This document shows, one piece after another, positions 23,950 through 30,493 of a stretch of DNA of 30,865 nt; positions within the stretch are counted from its first letter, which is position 1, and every line of letters begins with the position of its first letter. The notes under the pieces are model-generated. The model saw only the letters and a program-made list of their open reading frames with translations, was not told the DNA's origin and did no database searches. This DNA is from CAZYVU01 sp964651435 (GTDB lineage Bacteria > Desulfobacterota > Syntrophorhabdia > Syntrophorhabdales > CAYQXL01). The position numbers and the translations under genes are program-made. The stretch is taken from NCBI GenBank assembly GCA_964651435.1, contig CAZYVU010000036.1, positions 1 through 30,865 of the forward strand, in the 5' to 3' direction.

Positions 23950-25482
23950 CTAAAGCGAGGCCCTTTCGTTGATCTTGTACGCCACGGTCTTGAAATGAAA
24001 CCCATAGATCGTTAAGGTGATGGCCAAGGGGAAAACCTTTGGCCGGCACAGTAGGGACCAAAAGAAAAGCCTCCAGAAATGAAGCCTCTCTTCTCCCACA
24101 ACTCCGAGGTAATACATGGATTTGACGAGCGCCCCCACGTAATTGAGACGAAAGTGAAAGGGGGCCTCCTGCGAAGGCCTGTACTCCTTAAGGAAACGAC
24201 GTAGCCGTTCGTAGTAATACTTTGGCGCGTAGACGGTGCTGAGAATCTTTCGATAGCCGTTTACCAGGGTATCATAGTTCATTTTCGGCACGAAGTTCAT
24301 GGAGAGATCCATGTTGTCTCCCGTAATATCCTTGAGCAGCCTCCCCTCTTCCCTGAGGCGCTGGTAGAGCGTCGTTCCCCGCGGCGCATTGAGGAGCCCG
24401 ATCATTGCCGTCACGATGGCGCTTTCCTGGATGAATCTGATGACACGCTCGAAGATCGCCATAGGGTCGCTGTCGAACCCCACGATGAATCCCCCCTGCA
24501 CCTGCAGGCCCGACTGCTGAATTAAGCGGACGCAGGCCTCGAGGTCGCGGCCCTTGTTCTGATACTTGTTGCACTCCACGAGACTCTCTTCGTTGGGCGT
24601 TTCGATGCCCACAAAAACCGTGTCAAAGCCCGCCTGGACCATAAGCCGCATAAGCTCCGGATCATCGGCAAGGTTAAGCGATACCTCCGTATGGAACGCG
24701 AAGGGGTATTTCTTTGTCCGCATCCACGCGATGAGCGCAGGCAGAACCTCTCTTTTTAACTTTGTCTTGTTGCCGATAAAGTTGTCGTCCACAAAGAAGA
24801 CGCTGCCCCGCCAGCCCAGTCCGTAGAGGCTTTCGAGTTCCGCTATAACCTGGTCTTTGCCCTTGGTTCTCGGAGTCCGGCCATAGAGAACCGTTATGTT
24901 GCAGAAATCACAGTGGAAGGGGCAGCCCCGCGAGTACTGAACATTCATGGAGGCATATTCTTTAAGACTCAGAAGGCTCCATAGGGGTATGGGGGTTTCT
25001 TCTATATCCGCCCACAGGTCCGTCGTATAGATAGGCTTCGGCGTACCGGCGGCCACATCGGCGAGGAAGGCCGGGAGCGTCAGTTCCGCCTCGCCGAGCA
25101 CAAAATGGTCGACTCCCGGGAAATTCTCGTGCTCTGAAGTGAAGAGAGGACCTCCGGCGACGACGGTGGCACCGAGGCCATTGCACCGGCTGATTATTTC
25201 CGTCGCCGCTCTCGCCTGAATGGACATGGAGCTGACGAACACGTAGTCGGCCCACAGAATATCGGCGTCCTCAAGGGGAGTCACGTTTGTGTCTATCAGC
25301 TTCTTTTCCCAAGCCGGAGGTAGAAGGGCGGCAACGGTAAGGAGGCCCAAAGGTGGGGAACCGGCCTTCTTTGATATGAAACGGAGGGCATACTTAAAGC
25401 TCCAGAATGTGTCGGGATACCTGGGATAAACGAGAAGGATTTTCAGGGGGCCACCCCTGCTGCTACAAACGTTTTTTGCCAT
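23950..25482 (-). CDS. B12-binding-domain radical SAM protein with DUF4070-like C-terminus
   Basis: 510 residues. The N-terminal part (about 13-150) is a cobalamin-binding-type Rossmann domain (ILLVYPRYP, PPLGLLTVAALLP, VVAGGPLFT); the DxHxxG base-off motif is not seen. The radical SAM cluster is C187, C191, C194 in CPFHCDFC. FVDDNFIGN, FVGIETPN and GGFIVGFDSDP follow as in the hopanoid/methylase-like class. The C-terminal region (about 370-500) fits DUF4070. Such enzymes methylate or rearrange unreactive carbons, including lipids. No hopanoid genes are nearby, so the substrate is open. It stands alone, divergent from the hydrolase gene. Confidence 0.85.
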   Translation of the reverse strand: MAKNVCSSRGGPLKILLVYPRYPDTFWSFKYALRFISKKAGSPPLGLLTVAALLPPAWEKKLIDTNVTPLEDADILWADYVFVSSMSIQARAATEIISRCNGLGATVVAGGPLFTSEHENFPGVDHFVLGEAELTLPAFLADVAAGTPKPIYTTDLWADIEETPIPLWSLLSLKEYASMNVQYSRGCPFHCDFCNITVLYGRTPRTKGKDQVIAELESLYGLGWRGSVFFVDDNFIGNKTKLKREVLPALIAWMRTKKYPFAFHTEVSLNLADDPELMRLMVQAGFDTVFVGIETPNEESLVECNKYQNKGRDLEACVRLIQQSGLQVQGGFIVGFDSDPMAIFERVIRFIQESAIVTAMIGLLNAPRGTTLYQRLREEGRLLKDITGDNMDLSMNFVPKMNYDTLVNGYRKILSTVYAPKYYYERLRRFLKEYRPSQEAPFHFRLNYVGALVKSMYYLGVVGEERLHFWRLFFWSLLCRPKVFPLAITLTIYGFHFKTVAYKINERASL

Positions 25483-25523
25483 TGCGTATCACTCCACCGG
25501 CGAAAGAGTCCGTCTGTACGTTT

Positions 25524-25529
25524 TATAAT
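25524..25529 (+). promoter_or_regulatory. Possible -10 box for the alpha/beta hydrolase gene
   Basis: A perfect TATAAT lies 24 bases before the TTG start in the divergent gap (25483-25553), but no -35-like hexamer stands at the right distance. On the other strand TTGCCT with a 17-base spacer and TACAGA could serve the radical SAM gene; both are weak. Confidence 0.35.
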
Positions 25530-25553
25530 CATCTTAGGCAACGGAGACACTAA

Positions 25554-26444
25554 TTGTCCAGGGAAAAATCACCCCGGCCCCATGAAATTCTTTACCAGAA
25601 CGCCTATACTATAGCTAAAGGTGCCGTCGTGCTCGTTAAACCGGCAATCATCATCTTTCTTGCCTATTCGGGAATATTAGCCCTCGTCTATGCCAAGCAG
25701 GACGGGATGGTATATTCCCCCTCCTCCGAAATAGCGTCAACCCCTGCCGTTGTCGGGATGCCTTACGAAGACGTAAGCCTTACAACCGCCGACGGCCTGA
25801 CCCTCCATGCCTGGTACATTCCTCACCCTGGAGACCGCGGCACCCTGCTCTTTTGTCATGGCAACGGGGGTAACATTTCTCACAGACTGGAGTCCGTAAA
25901 GATCTTTCATGACATGGGGCTCAACGTTCTCATTTTCGATTACCGCGGATACGGAGCCAGCGACGGCAGGCCGACGGAAAAAGGCACCTATCTGGACGTC
26001 GAGGCTGCCTGGGCTTTTCTCGCCCTTTCCAAAGGCATTGACCCCCAAAGGATCATTCTTTTTGGTCGTTCCCTGGGTGGTGCGGTGGCAGCCTACGCCG
26101 CTGCAAAAGAACCTCCCGCCGCGCTGATCTTGGAATCGACCTTCACTTCCGTCCCCGACCTGGGAAGCAAGCTCTACCCGTGGCTTCCCGTGCGCCTCAT
26201 CTCCCGGTACAGTTACGATACAGAAGCGAGAATGGCAGCTATATCATGCCCCAAGCTCATCATTCACAGCCCCGATGACGATCTCGTGCCCTTTGAGCAC
26301 GGGCGCCGGCTCTTCCAGGTAGCCCCCGATCCAAAAGAATTTCTTGAGATCAGGGGTGATCACAACAGGGGGTTCATGCTTTCACGGGATGTATATGTGG
26401 ATGGTCTCAAACGGTTTTTTGACCGCCACCTGCCGCCACCGTGA
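25554..26444 (+). CDS. Alpha/beta hydrolase, membrane-anchored BEM46-like family
   Basis: 296 residues. One N-terminal membrane segment (about 25-47) precedes a hydrolase domain. CHGNGGN (101-107) forms the oxyanion loop, FDYRGYGASDG (128-138) is typical of the family, and the triad is S173 in GRSLGG, D242 in PDDDLVP and H270 in GDHNRGF. The BEM46/COG1073 group is found widely; substrates are mostly unknown esters. The TTG at 25554 has GGAG at good spacing; a downstream GTG at 25628 would also keep the domain. The next gene's frame begins at its stop. Confidence 0.87.
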   Translation: MSREKSPRPHEILYQNAYTIAKGAVVLVKPAIIIFLAYSGILALVYAKQDGMVYSPSSEIASTPAVVGMPYEDVSLTTADGLTLHAWYIPHPGDRGTLLFCHGNGGNISHRLESVKIFHDMGLNVLIFDYRGYGASDGRPTEKGTYLDVEAAWAFLALSKGIDPQRIILFGRSLGGAVAAYAAAKEPPAALILESTFTSVPDLGSKLYPWLPVRLISRYSYDTEARMAAISCPKLIIHSPDDDLVPFEHGRRLFQVAPDPKEFLEIRGDHNRGFMLSRDVYVDGLKRFFDRHLPPP

Positions 26445-26521
26445 GCGGGAGTGCCGTCGCCCGAACGTTTGACTACCTCCGCCGCCTTTGGTATGCTCAC
26501 GCCGGACACCGGGAGGGACTC

Positions 26522-26956
26522 GTGGACGGGCAAGGCCATATCATCGTTACCGCTGCGGTCATTTTCAAACATTGTAAGGTGCTCATCGCAAAGAGGAAGC
26601 GGGGCCACATGGGCTATCTCTGGGAGTTCCCCGGTGGCAAACAGGAGCCGGGCGAGACCCTCGAGGCCTGCATTGCGAGGGAGATCGCGGAGGAGCTGGG
26701 TCTCCGGATCTCGGTGGGGCCCCATCTATGCTCGGTCACCCAGCCCCTTAACTGCCAGGTGACAATTACCCTGCACGCCTTTTTGGCGTCACTACTGGAC
26801 GGCAATTTGACGCTCGTGGACCATGACGAGGTCCAATGGGTGGAGATCAGCGAGCTCGACCGGTACAGCTTTCCCGAACCGGACCGGGCCATAGTGGCCG
26901 CTCTCAAGAGAGGTTGTCACGGTCCCGGCGACCTGCTTCCACAAAAAAACGGTTGA
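26522..26956 (+). CDS. Nudix hydrolase, MutT-like (8-oxo-dGTP diphosphatase type)
   Basis: 144 residues from GTG. The Nudix box is complete: G39, E45, R53, E54, E57, E58 and G60 in the spacing Gx5Ex7REUxEExGU. FPEPDRAIVAALKR (117-130) matches the MutT C-terminus. These enzymes hydrolyse oxidised nucleotides such as 8-oxo-dGTP. The frame is open to 26441, where GTGA overlaps the hydrolase stop, but the 27 extra residues do not fit the family and GGGAGG lies five bases before the GTG at 26522. If the upstream start were used the two genes would be coupled. Confidence 0.87.
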   Translation: MDGQGHIIVTAAVIFKHCKVLIAKRKRGHMGYLWEFPGGKQEPGETLEACIAREIAEELGLRISVGPHLCSVTQPLNCQVTITLHAFLASLLDGNLTLVDHDEVQWVEISELDRYSFPEPDRAIVAALKRGCHGPGDLLPQKNG

Positions 26957-26981
26957 CAAGGCCCCCATCGTAGGCTAATGT
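26953..26981 (+). promoter_or_regulatory. Sigma-70 promoter for the vorDBAC operon
   Basis: A perfect TTGACA (26953-26958) overlaps the Nudix stop codon; 17 bases on is TAATGT (26976-26981), a partial -10. The predicted transcript starts near 26988, about 27 nt before the ferredoxin ATG. Confidence 0.55.
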
Positions 26982-27014
26982 AAAACGTCTTTATTCGATT
27001 CGCGATCCCTGCTC

Positions 27015-27224
27015 ATGAAAGGCCACATAACCATAGACCAGGAACGGTGCAAGAGTTGCGAACTCTGCATCGAATTCTGCCCAAAAAAGTCCATTTCCAT
27101 ATCGGGCTCCCTCAATCAAAAGGGATATTTTGTTGCCGTCTTTGACGGCGACGGCGCCTGCAACGGATGCGCCACCTGCGCCCTCGTCTGCCCGGAGGTA
27201 GCCATCGAGGTGTATAAGGAATGA
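27015..27224 (+). CDS. vorD: 2-oxoacid:ferredoxin oxidoreductase, delta subunit (2x[4Fe-4S] ferredoxin)
   Basis: 69 residues with two complete CxxCxxCxxxCP clusters: C12, C15, C18, C22 and C49, C52, C55, C59. It is the electron-relay subunit that passes electrons from the TPP site to external ferredoxin. The stop overlaps the alpha-subunit start (ATGA). No good ribosome site precedes the ATG, which is odd for an operon leader; a near-leaderless mode or translation by an atypical signal is possible. Gene order delta-alpha-beta-gamma matches the vor/kor type of separate-subunit enzymes. Confidence 0.9.
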   Translation: MKGHITIDQERCKSCELCIEFCPKKSISISGSLNQKGYFVAVFDGDGACNGCATCALVCPEVAIEVYKE

Positions 27225-28291
27225 AGAGGCTTATGAGCGGCAACGCTGCTTTGGGCGAATCGGCGGTGCTTTCGGGCTGCCGATGCTATTTCGGTTACCC
27301 CATCACCCCGCAGAATGAGCTGACTGAGTACATGGCCAAAAGAATACCCGAGGTGGGGGGCATTTTTATTCAGTCTGAGAGCGAGATTGCGGCCATAAAT
27401 ATGGTTCTCGGGGCAAGCGTCGCAGGTGCCCGGGCAATGACCTCTTCAAGCAGTCCGGGCATGAGCCTCAAGCAGGAAGGCATTAGCTATTTGGCAGCCG
27501 ATGAGTTGCCCGCCGTTGTCGTCGACATGGTGCGGGGAGGGCCTGGCATGGGCAATATTTCTCCCGCCCAATCGGACTATATGCAGGCAACACGCGGGGG
27601 CGGCCATGGCGACTACCACACAATCGTTTTGGCGCCCGGCTCGGTACCCGAACTCACAGAGATTGTTCCCCTCGCCTTCGATCTTGCCGATGAATACCGA
27701 AACCCCGTCATTATTCTCGGTGATGGTATGCTCGGGCAGATGATGGAGCCTGTAAGCTTCGACAATATTCCGCCGCCCAAAGCCTATCCAAAGGACTACA
27801 TCCTCAACGGTGCCAAGGGACGGCCCTCGCGGATGGTCAGATCCCTTCTCTTCGACACGAAGGAGGAAGAGGAGCACAACTGGAAGCTGGTCCGCAAGTA
27901 CCAGAGAATGGAACAAAAGGAGGTCCGGTATGAGACCTTCTTGATCGACGACGCAGAGATGGTTGTCCTCGCCTACGGCATAGGCGCCCGTATCGTCCGG
28001 GGGGCTATCAAGAGGCTCCGACAGGAAGGTTTGCGCGTGGGGATGATACGCCCCATCACCCTGTGGCCCTTCCCTGCCAAGATCATCAAAGAGACGGCCA
28101 AGCAGGTTACCGACTTCTTCGTATTCGAAATGAGCGCAGGCCAGATGGTGGAAGACGTGCGGCTCGCCCTGGAGGGCAAAGGGCATATCCACTTTTACGG
28201 CAGGCCCGGCGGGGTCATTCCCACGCCCATAGAGCTTTTTCGCATCATTTCACGCCATTATTATCAGGCCCACAAGAGGAAGAAATCGTGA
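27221..28291 (+). CDS. vorB: 2-oxoacid:ferredoxin oxidoreductase, alpha subunit (VorB-like)
   Basis: 356 residues. YPITPQNELTEYM (26-38) is the pyrimidine-domain/CoA-region signature of the alpha subunit; FIQSESEIAAINMVLGASVAG supplies the conserved glutamate. SSSPGMSLKQEG and RGGPGMGNISPAQSDY are diagnostic. It is closest in pattern to 3-methyl-2-oxobutanoate (2-oxoisovalerate) oxidoreductase VorB, which makes acyl-CoA, CO2 and reduced ferredoxin; 2-oxoglutarate or other 2-oxoacids remain possible. Four-base overlap with the ferredoxin gene and GTGA overlap with the beta gene. Confidence 0.88.
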   Translation: MKRLMSGNAALGESAVLSGCRCYFGYPITPQNELTEYMAKRIPEVGGIFIQSESEIAAINMVLGASVAGARAMTSSSSPGMSLKQEGISYLAADELPAVVVDMVRGGPGMGNISPAQSDYMQATRGGGHGDYHTIVLAPGSVPELTEIVPLAFDLADEYRNPVIILGDGMLGQMMEPVSFDNIPPPKAYPKDYILNGAKGRPSRMVRSLLFDTKEEEEHNWKLVRKYQRMEQKEVRYETFLIDDAEMVVLAYGIGARIVRGAIKRLRQEGLRVGMIRPITLWPFPAKIIKETAKQVTDFFVFEMSAGQMVEDVRLALEGKGHIHFYGRPGGVIPTPIELFRIISRHYYQAHKRKKS

Positions 28292-29028
28292 AAAAGGTCT
28301 ATGCGCGGCCCAAGATACTCAAGGATGCCCATTTCCATTACTGCCCCGGCTGTGGACACGGTATCATCAATCGCCTTCTCATGGAAGTGATCGAAGAGAT
28401 GGGCCTGAGGGAAAAGGCCATATGTGTGGCGCCGGCCGGGTGCGGAATGCTGCTCTATAATTATTTTGACATCGACACGCTGGAGTCGGCCCACGGCAGG
28501 GGCGCAGCCGTTGCCACGGGCATCAAGCGGGTTCTTCCCGATAACCTTGTCTTTTCCTACCAGGGCGATGGGGACCTGGCCGCCATCGGCACTGCCGAGG
28601 GTTTCCATGCCGCCAACCGGGGAGAACTAATAACCATTATTTTCGTCAATAACGGGGTATACGGGATGACGGGCGGGCAGATGGCCCCGACGACCCTGCG
28701 GGAGCAGGTGACCACGACGACGCCGGCAGGCCGGAATCCCCTGGTGGCAGGCCATCCCGTCCGCATCTGCGAGGTCTTTTCCGCTCTTGACGGAACATCC
28801 TTTCTCGAACGGGTGGCCGTAAACAAGCCGTCTGCAATCGTGAAAGCAAAGAAGGCAATCATCAAGGCCTTTCAGCATCAGCTCGAAGGCAAGGGCTTTT
28901 CGCTGGTGGAGATCCTCTCCCCCTGCCCGACAAACTGGAAGATGGATACCTTGCAGGCATGTAGGTGGATCGACGATGTCATGTCGCTGCAGTTTCCTTT
29001 GGGCGTAGTTAAAGAGGCCGAATGTTGA
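28288..29028 (+). CDS. vorA: 2-oxoacid:ferredoxin oxidoreductase, beta subunit (TPP-binding)
   Basis: 246 residues. CPGCGHG (19-25) and a third cysteine (C52) fit the cluster-binding region of beta subunits; the TPP motif is GDGDLAAIGT (93-102) ending in NN (121-122), followed by GMTGGQMAPTT. The open frame extends back to 28063 inside the alpha gene, but the GTG at 28288 overlaps the alpha stop (GTGA) and gives the family N-terminus KKVYARPKIL. Together with the alpha subunit it decarboxylates the 2-oxoacid. The stop overlaps the gamma-subunit start by seven bases. Confidence 0.9.
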   Translation: MKKVYARPKILKDAHFHYCPGCGHGIINRLLMEVIEEMGLREKAICVAPAGCGMLLYNYFDIDTLESAHGRGAAVATGIKRVLPDNLVFSYQGDGDLAAIGTAEGFHAANRGELITIIFVNNGVYGMTGGQMAPTTLREQVTTTTPAGRNPLVAGHPVRICEVFSALDGTSFLERVAVNKPSAIVKAKKAIIKAFQHQLEGKGFSLVEILSPCPTNWKMDTLQACRWIDDVMSLQFPLGVVKEAEC

Positions 29029-29561
29029 TCAAAACCATATTTTCCGGCTTCGGCGGACAGGGTGTTCTATCCATGGGCTTCACGTTGGCCAATGCAGCCA
29101 TGTTTCAGGGGAGGTTTGTCACCTACCTTCCATCCTATGGCGTGGAGGTGCGTGGGGGAACGGCCAACTGCACCGTCGTTGTTTCCGACGAAGAGATCGC
29201 GTCACCCGTTGCGTCCGATCCGGAATTTGTGGTAGCCATGAATCAGCCATCCTTTGCCCGCTTCCAAAGCATCCTTCAGGCGGGCGGCCTTCTGTGTGTA
29301 AACTCCTCCATCGTTGACACCTCATCGGCCCGAACCGACATCGAGATATTGCCCGTTCCTACGAGCGAGCTGGCCGAGGAGCTTGGCACCATAAAAGTGG
29401 CCAATATGATCATGCTCGGTGCCTTTATCAAGGCCTCCGGCATTATCTCCTTCGACGAGATGATCAAGAGCCTCTCGGACATTCTCGGCGAAGGAAAGGC
29501 GAAGCTCATCAAAATGAACCGTCAAGCCCTCGAGTTTGGCTTCAATTATGTGAAGGAGTAA
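29022..29561 (+). CDS. vorC: 2-oxoacid:ferredoxin oxidoreductase, gamma subunit
   Basis: 179 residues. GFGGQGVLSMG (9-19) and YLPSYGVEVRGGTANC (35-50) are the defining motifs of the catalytic gamma domain (PF01558), which with alpha and beta forms the CoA- and TPP-dependent core. KVANMIMLGA is also conserved. The start overlaps the beta stop by seven bases. Completes a four-gene operon with strict overlaps, so subunits are likely made in fixed proportion. Confidence 0.92.
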   Translation: MLIKTIFSGFGGQGVLSMGFTLANAAMFQGRFVTYLPSYGVEVRGGTANCTVVVSDEEIASPVASDPEFVVAMNQPSFARFQSILQAGGLLCVNSSIVDTSSARTDIEILPVPTSELAEELGTIKVANMIMLGAFIKASGIISFDEMIKSLSDILGEGKAKLIKMNRQALEFGFNYVKE

Positions 29562-29568
29562 GATCTCC

Positions 29569-29997
29569 ATGGCAATAATCCAGCTTTCCATCAGCCTCGA
29601 TAATACCCCCGGCGCCTTGTACAGCGTCAGCGAGATTCTGGGCCGGGAGGGAGTCAACATACGGGCCATTTCCGTTGCCGACACCTCCGACATCAGTACC
29701 GTCCGCTTTCTCGTCGACGACCCGGAAAAGGCCAAGAATATTTTGAAGGCCCAGGGGTACGCCCCCCGGGAAACGGAGGTCCTTGCCGTCGAGACGCCCG
29801 ACCATCCGGGAGGCCTTCTGGCTGTCCTCAGGCCCCTGAAGCAGGCCGGCATCAACGTTCACTATCTTTATCCCCACCTCGGGCGGGTAAGCAACAATGC
29901 CATCGTCATCCTCGGCGTCGACAGGACCGCCGATGCCCGCAAGGTGCTTGAAGGAAACTGGGTCCACACCCTCGGAAAAGAAGTCTATACAATATAG
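29569..29997 (+). CDS. Tandem ACT-domain protein
   Basis: 142 residues forming two ACT domains (about 3-66 and 70-138). The openings SISLDNTPGALYSVSEIL and LAVETPDHPGGLLAVLRPL carry the ligand-loop glycines. Stand-alone tandem ACT proteins bind amino acids and often lie beside 2-oxoacid:ferredoxin oxidoreductase and phenylacetate-CoA ligase genes. Here it follows vorC after seven bases, so it probably senses a branched-chain or aromatic amino acid tied to the operon. No ligase is present; repeats and a toxin-antitoxin pair follow instead. Confidence 0.85.
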   Translation: MAIIQLSISLDNTPGALYSVSEILGREGVNIRAISVADTSDISTVRFLVDDPEKAKNILKAQGYAPRETEVLAVETPDHPGGLLAVLRPLKQAGINVHYLYPHLGRVSNNAIVILGVDRTADARKVLEGNWVHTLGKEVYTI

Positions 29998-30020
29998 AAC
30001 GCTTCGCTTGATGAGCGGCC
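29997..30020 (+). repeat. Repeat copy A (direct)
   Basis: A 24-bp unit with core CGCTTCGCTTGATGAGCGGC. Its first base is the last base of the ACT stop codon. It is followed by an imperfect hairpin (30017-30036) built on CCCCG and CGGGG with GG/CC outer pairs and one bulged A. Confidence 0.75.
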
Positions 30021-30044
30021 CCGCAGAACGGGGACCTGACGAGC

Positions 30045-30067
30045 GCAGAGCAAAACGAACGCTCTGC
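30045..30067 (+). repeat. Hairpin spanning the start of repeat copy B
   Basis: A perfect 7-bp stem, GCAGAGC (30045-30051) with GCTCTGC (30061-30067), around a 9-base loop. The right arm holds the two bases by which copy B differs from copy A, and the left arm matches those changes. Confidence 0.65.
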
Positions 30068-30080
30068 TTGATGAGCGGCC
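30057..30080 (+). repeat. Repeat copy B (direct, 60 bp from copy A)
   Basis: Matches copy A at 22 of 24 positions with an exact 60-bp offset. The two differences are adjacent (TC changed to CT). Confidence 0.75.
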
Positions 30081-30091
30081 ACCCCGTGGCC
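30077..30091 (+). repeat. Hairpin at the end of repeat copy B
   Basis: Perfect 6-bp stem GGCCAC/GTGGCC with a CCC loop. Confidence 0.65.
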
Positions 30092-30108
30092 TTGAGGTCT
30101 TACGCCTA

Positions 30109-30121
30109 AAGCGAAGCGCTC
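30109..30121 (-). repeat. Partial repeat copy D (inverted)
   Basis: The complement reads GAGCGCTTCGCTT, matching the first 13 bases of copy A with one difference; similarity ends there. Confidence 0.5.
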
Positions 30122-30126
30122 ATAAA

Positions 30127-30141
30127 GGCCGCACAGCGGCC
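30127..30141 (+). repeat. Hairpin adjoining repeat copy C
   Basis: Perfect 6-bp stem GGCCGC/GCGGCC with an ACA loop. In the orientation of inverted copy C it takes the same place as the hairpin after copy B. Confidence 0.65.
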
Positions 30142-30161
30142 GCTCCTCAAACGAAGTGCTC
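30138..30161 (-). repeat. Repeat copy C (inverted)
   Basis: The complement matches copy A at 20 of 24 positions, including the GAGCGGCC end. Its opposite orientation to A allows a long-range stem. Confidence 0.7.
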
Positions 30162-30186
30162 CTTGATCATTCCCTCGAATATCTCC

Positions 30187-30215
30187 TTGACCGATCCTTG
30201 ATTCTTCTGTATACT
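30187..30215 (+). promoter_or_regulatory. Sigma-70 promoter of the toxin-antitoxin operon
   Basis: TTGACC (30187-30192), 17-base spacer and TATACT (30210-30215). Predicted start near 30222, with GGAGG at 30231-30235 upstream of the antitoxin GTG. Confidence 0.75.
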
Positions 30216-30227
30216 TAGAAGTATACA
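30208..30227. promoter_or_regulatory. Palindromic operator for the antitoxin
   Basis: TGTATACTTAGAAGTATACA is a perfect inverted repeat with 9-bp arms and a 2-bp spacer. It covers the -10 box and the likely transcript start, the usual place for autorepression by a Phd/YefM antitoxin alone or with its toxin. Confidence 0.75.
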
Positions 30228-30241
30228 CTTGGAGGTGGTCG

Positions 30242-30493
30242 GTGAAAACGGTCACGGCAAAGGACCTGCGATTCAAAACCTCGCAAATCCTGAATGATGT
30301 GAAAATGGGCGATGAGATACTCGTGACGTTGCGGGGAAAGCCTGCGGCCCGACTGGTACCCCTATCCAAAGATGAGTCTTCTTTCAGGAGAATAGGCTTC
30401 GGGTTGTGGGCGGACAAGGAAGACATGACGGACGTCGAGGGGTGGGTCAATGAGCAGAGACGAGAGCGAAAAGACCGAGAAGATACTCGTTGA
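30242..30493 (+). CDS. Type II antitoxin, Phd/YefM family
   Basis: 83 residues from GTG. The N-terminal DNA-binding part reads KTVTAKDLRFKTSQILNDV, with the characteristic ILVTLRGKPAARLVPL (26-41) of Phd/YefM proteins. The charged C-terminus (about 58-83) would wrap the toxin. GGAGG lies upstream and a palindromic operator overlaps the promoter. The toxin frame begins inside its last 44 bases, so the two are co-translated. Antitoxins of this family are typically labile and repress their own operon. Confidence 0.9.
   Translation: MKTVTAKDLRFKTSQILNDVKMGDEILVTLRGKPAARLVPLSKDESSFRRIGFGLWADKEDMTDVEGWVNEQRRERKDREDTR

Larger units (their letters stand above)
29997..30161 (+). repeat. Cluster of direct and inverted repeats with GC-rich hairpins
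   Basis: The gap between the ACT gene and the toxin-antitoxin pair holds two direct copies of a 24-bp unit, a 20/24-matching inverted copy and a shorter inverted copy (order forward, forward, inverted, inverted). Each full copy ends in GGCC that begins a hairpin. Outer copies could pair into a long cruciform. The layout resembles REP/BIME-type extragenic repeats. No run of T follows, so it is not an ordinary terminator, though it may stabilise mRNA ends. Confidence 0.75.

Noticed and set aside
27446..28192. 248-codon open frame antisense to the alpha subunit gene
   Set aside because: Shadow of vorB; no ribosome site or domain.
29997..30080. CRISPR array (24-bp repeats with a 36-bp spacer)
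   Set aside because: Only two imperfect direct copies, with additional inverted copies and hairpins, and no cas genes; the structure fits extragenic palindromic repeats better.
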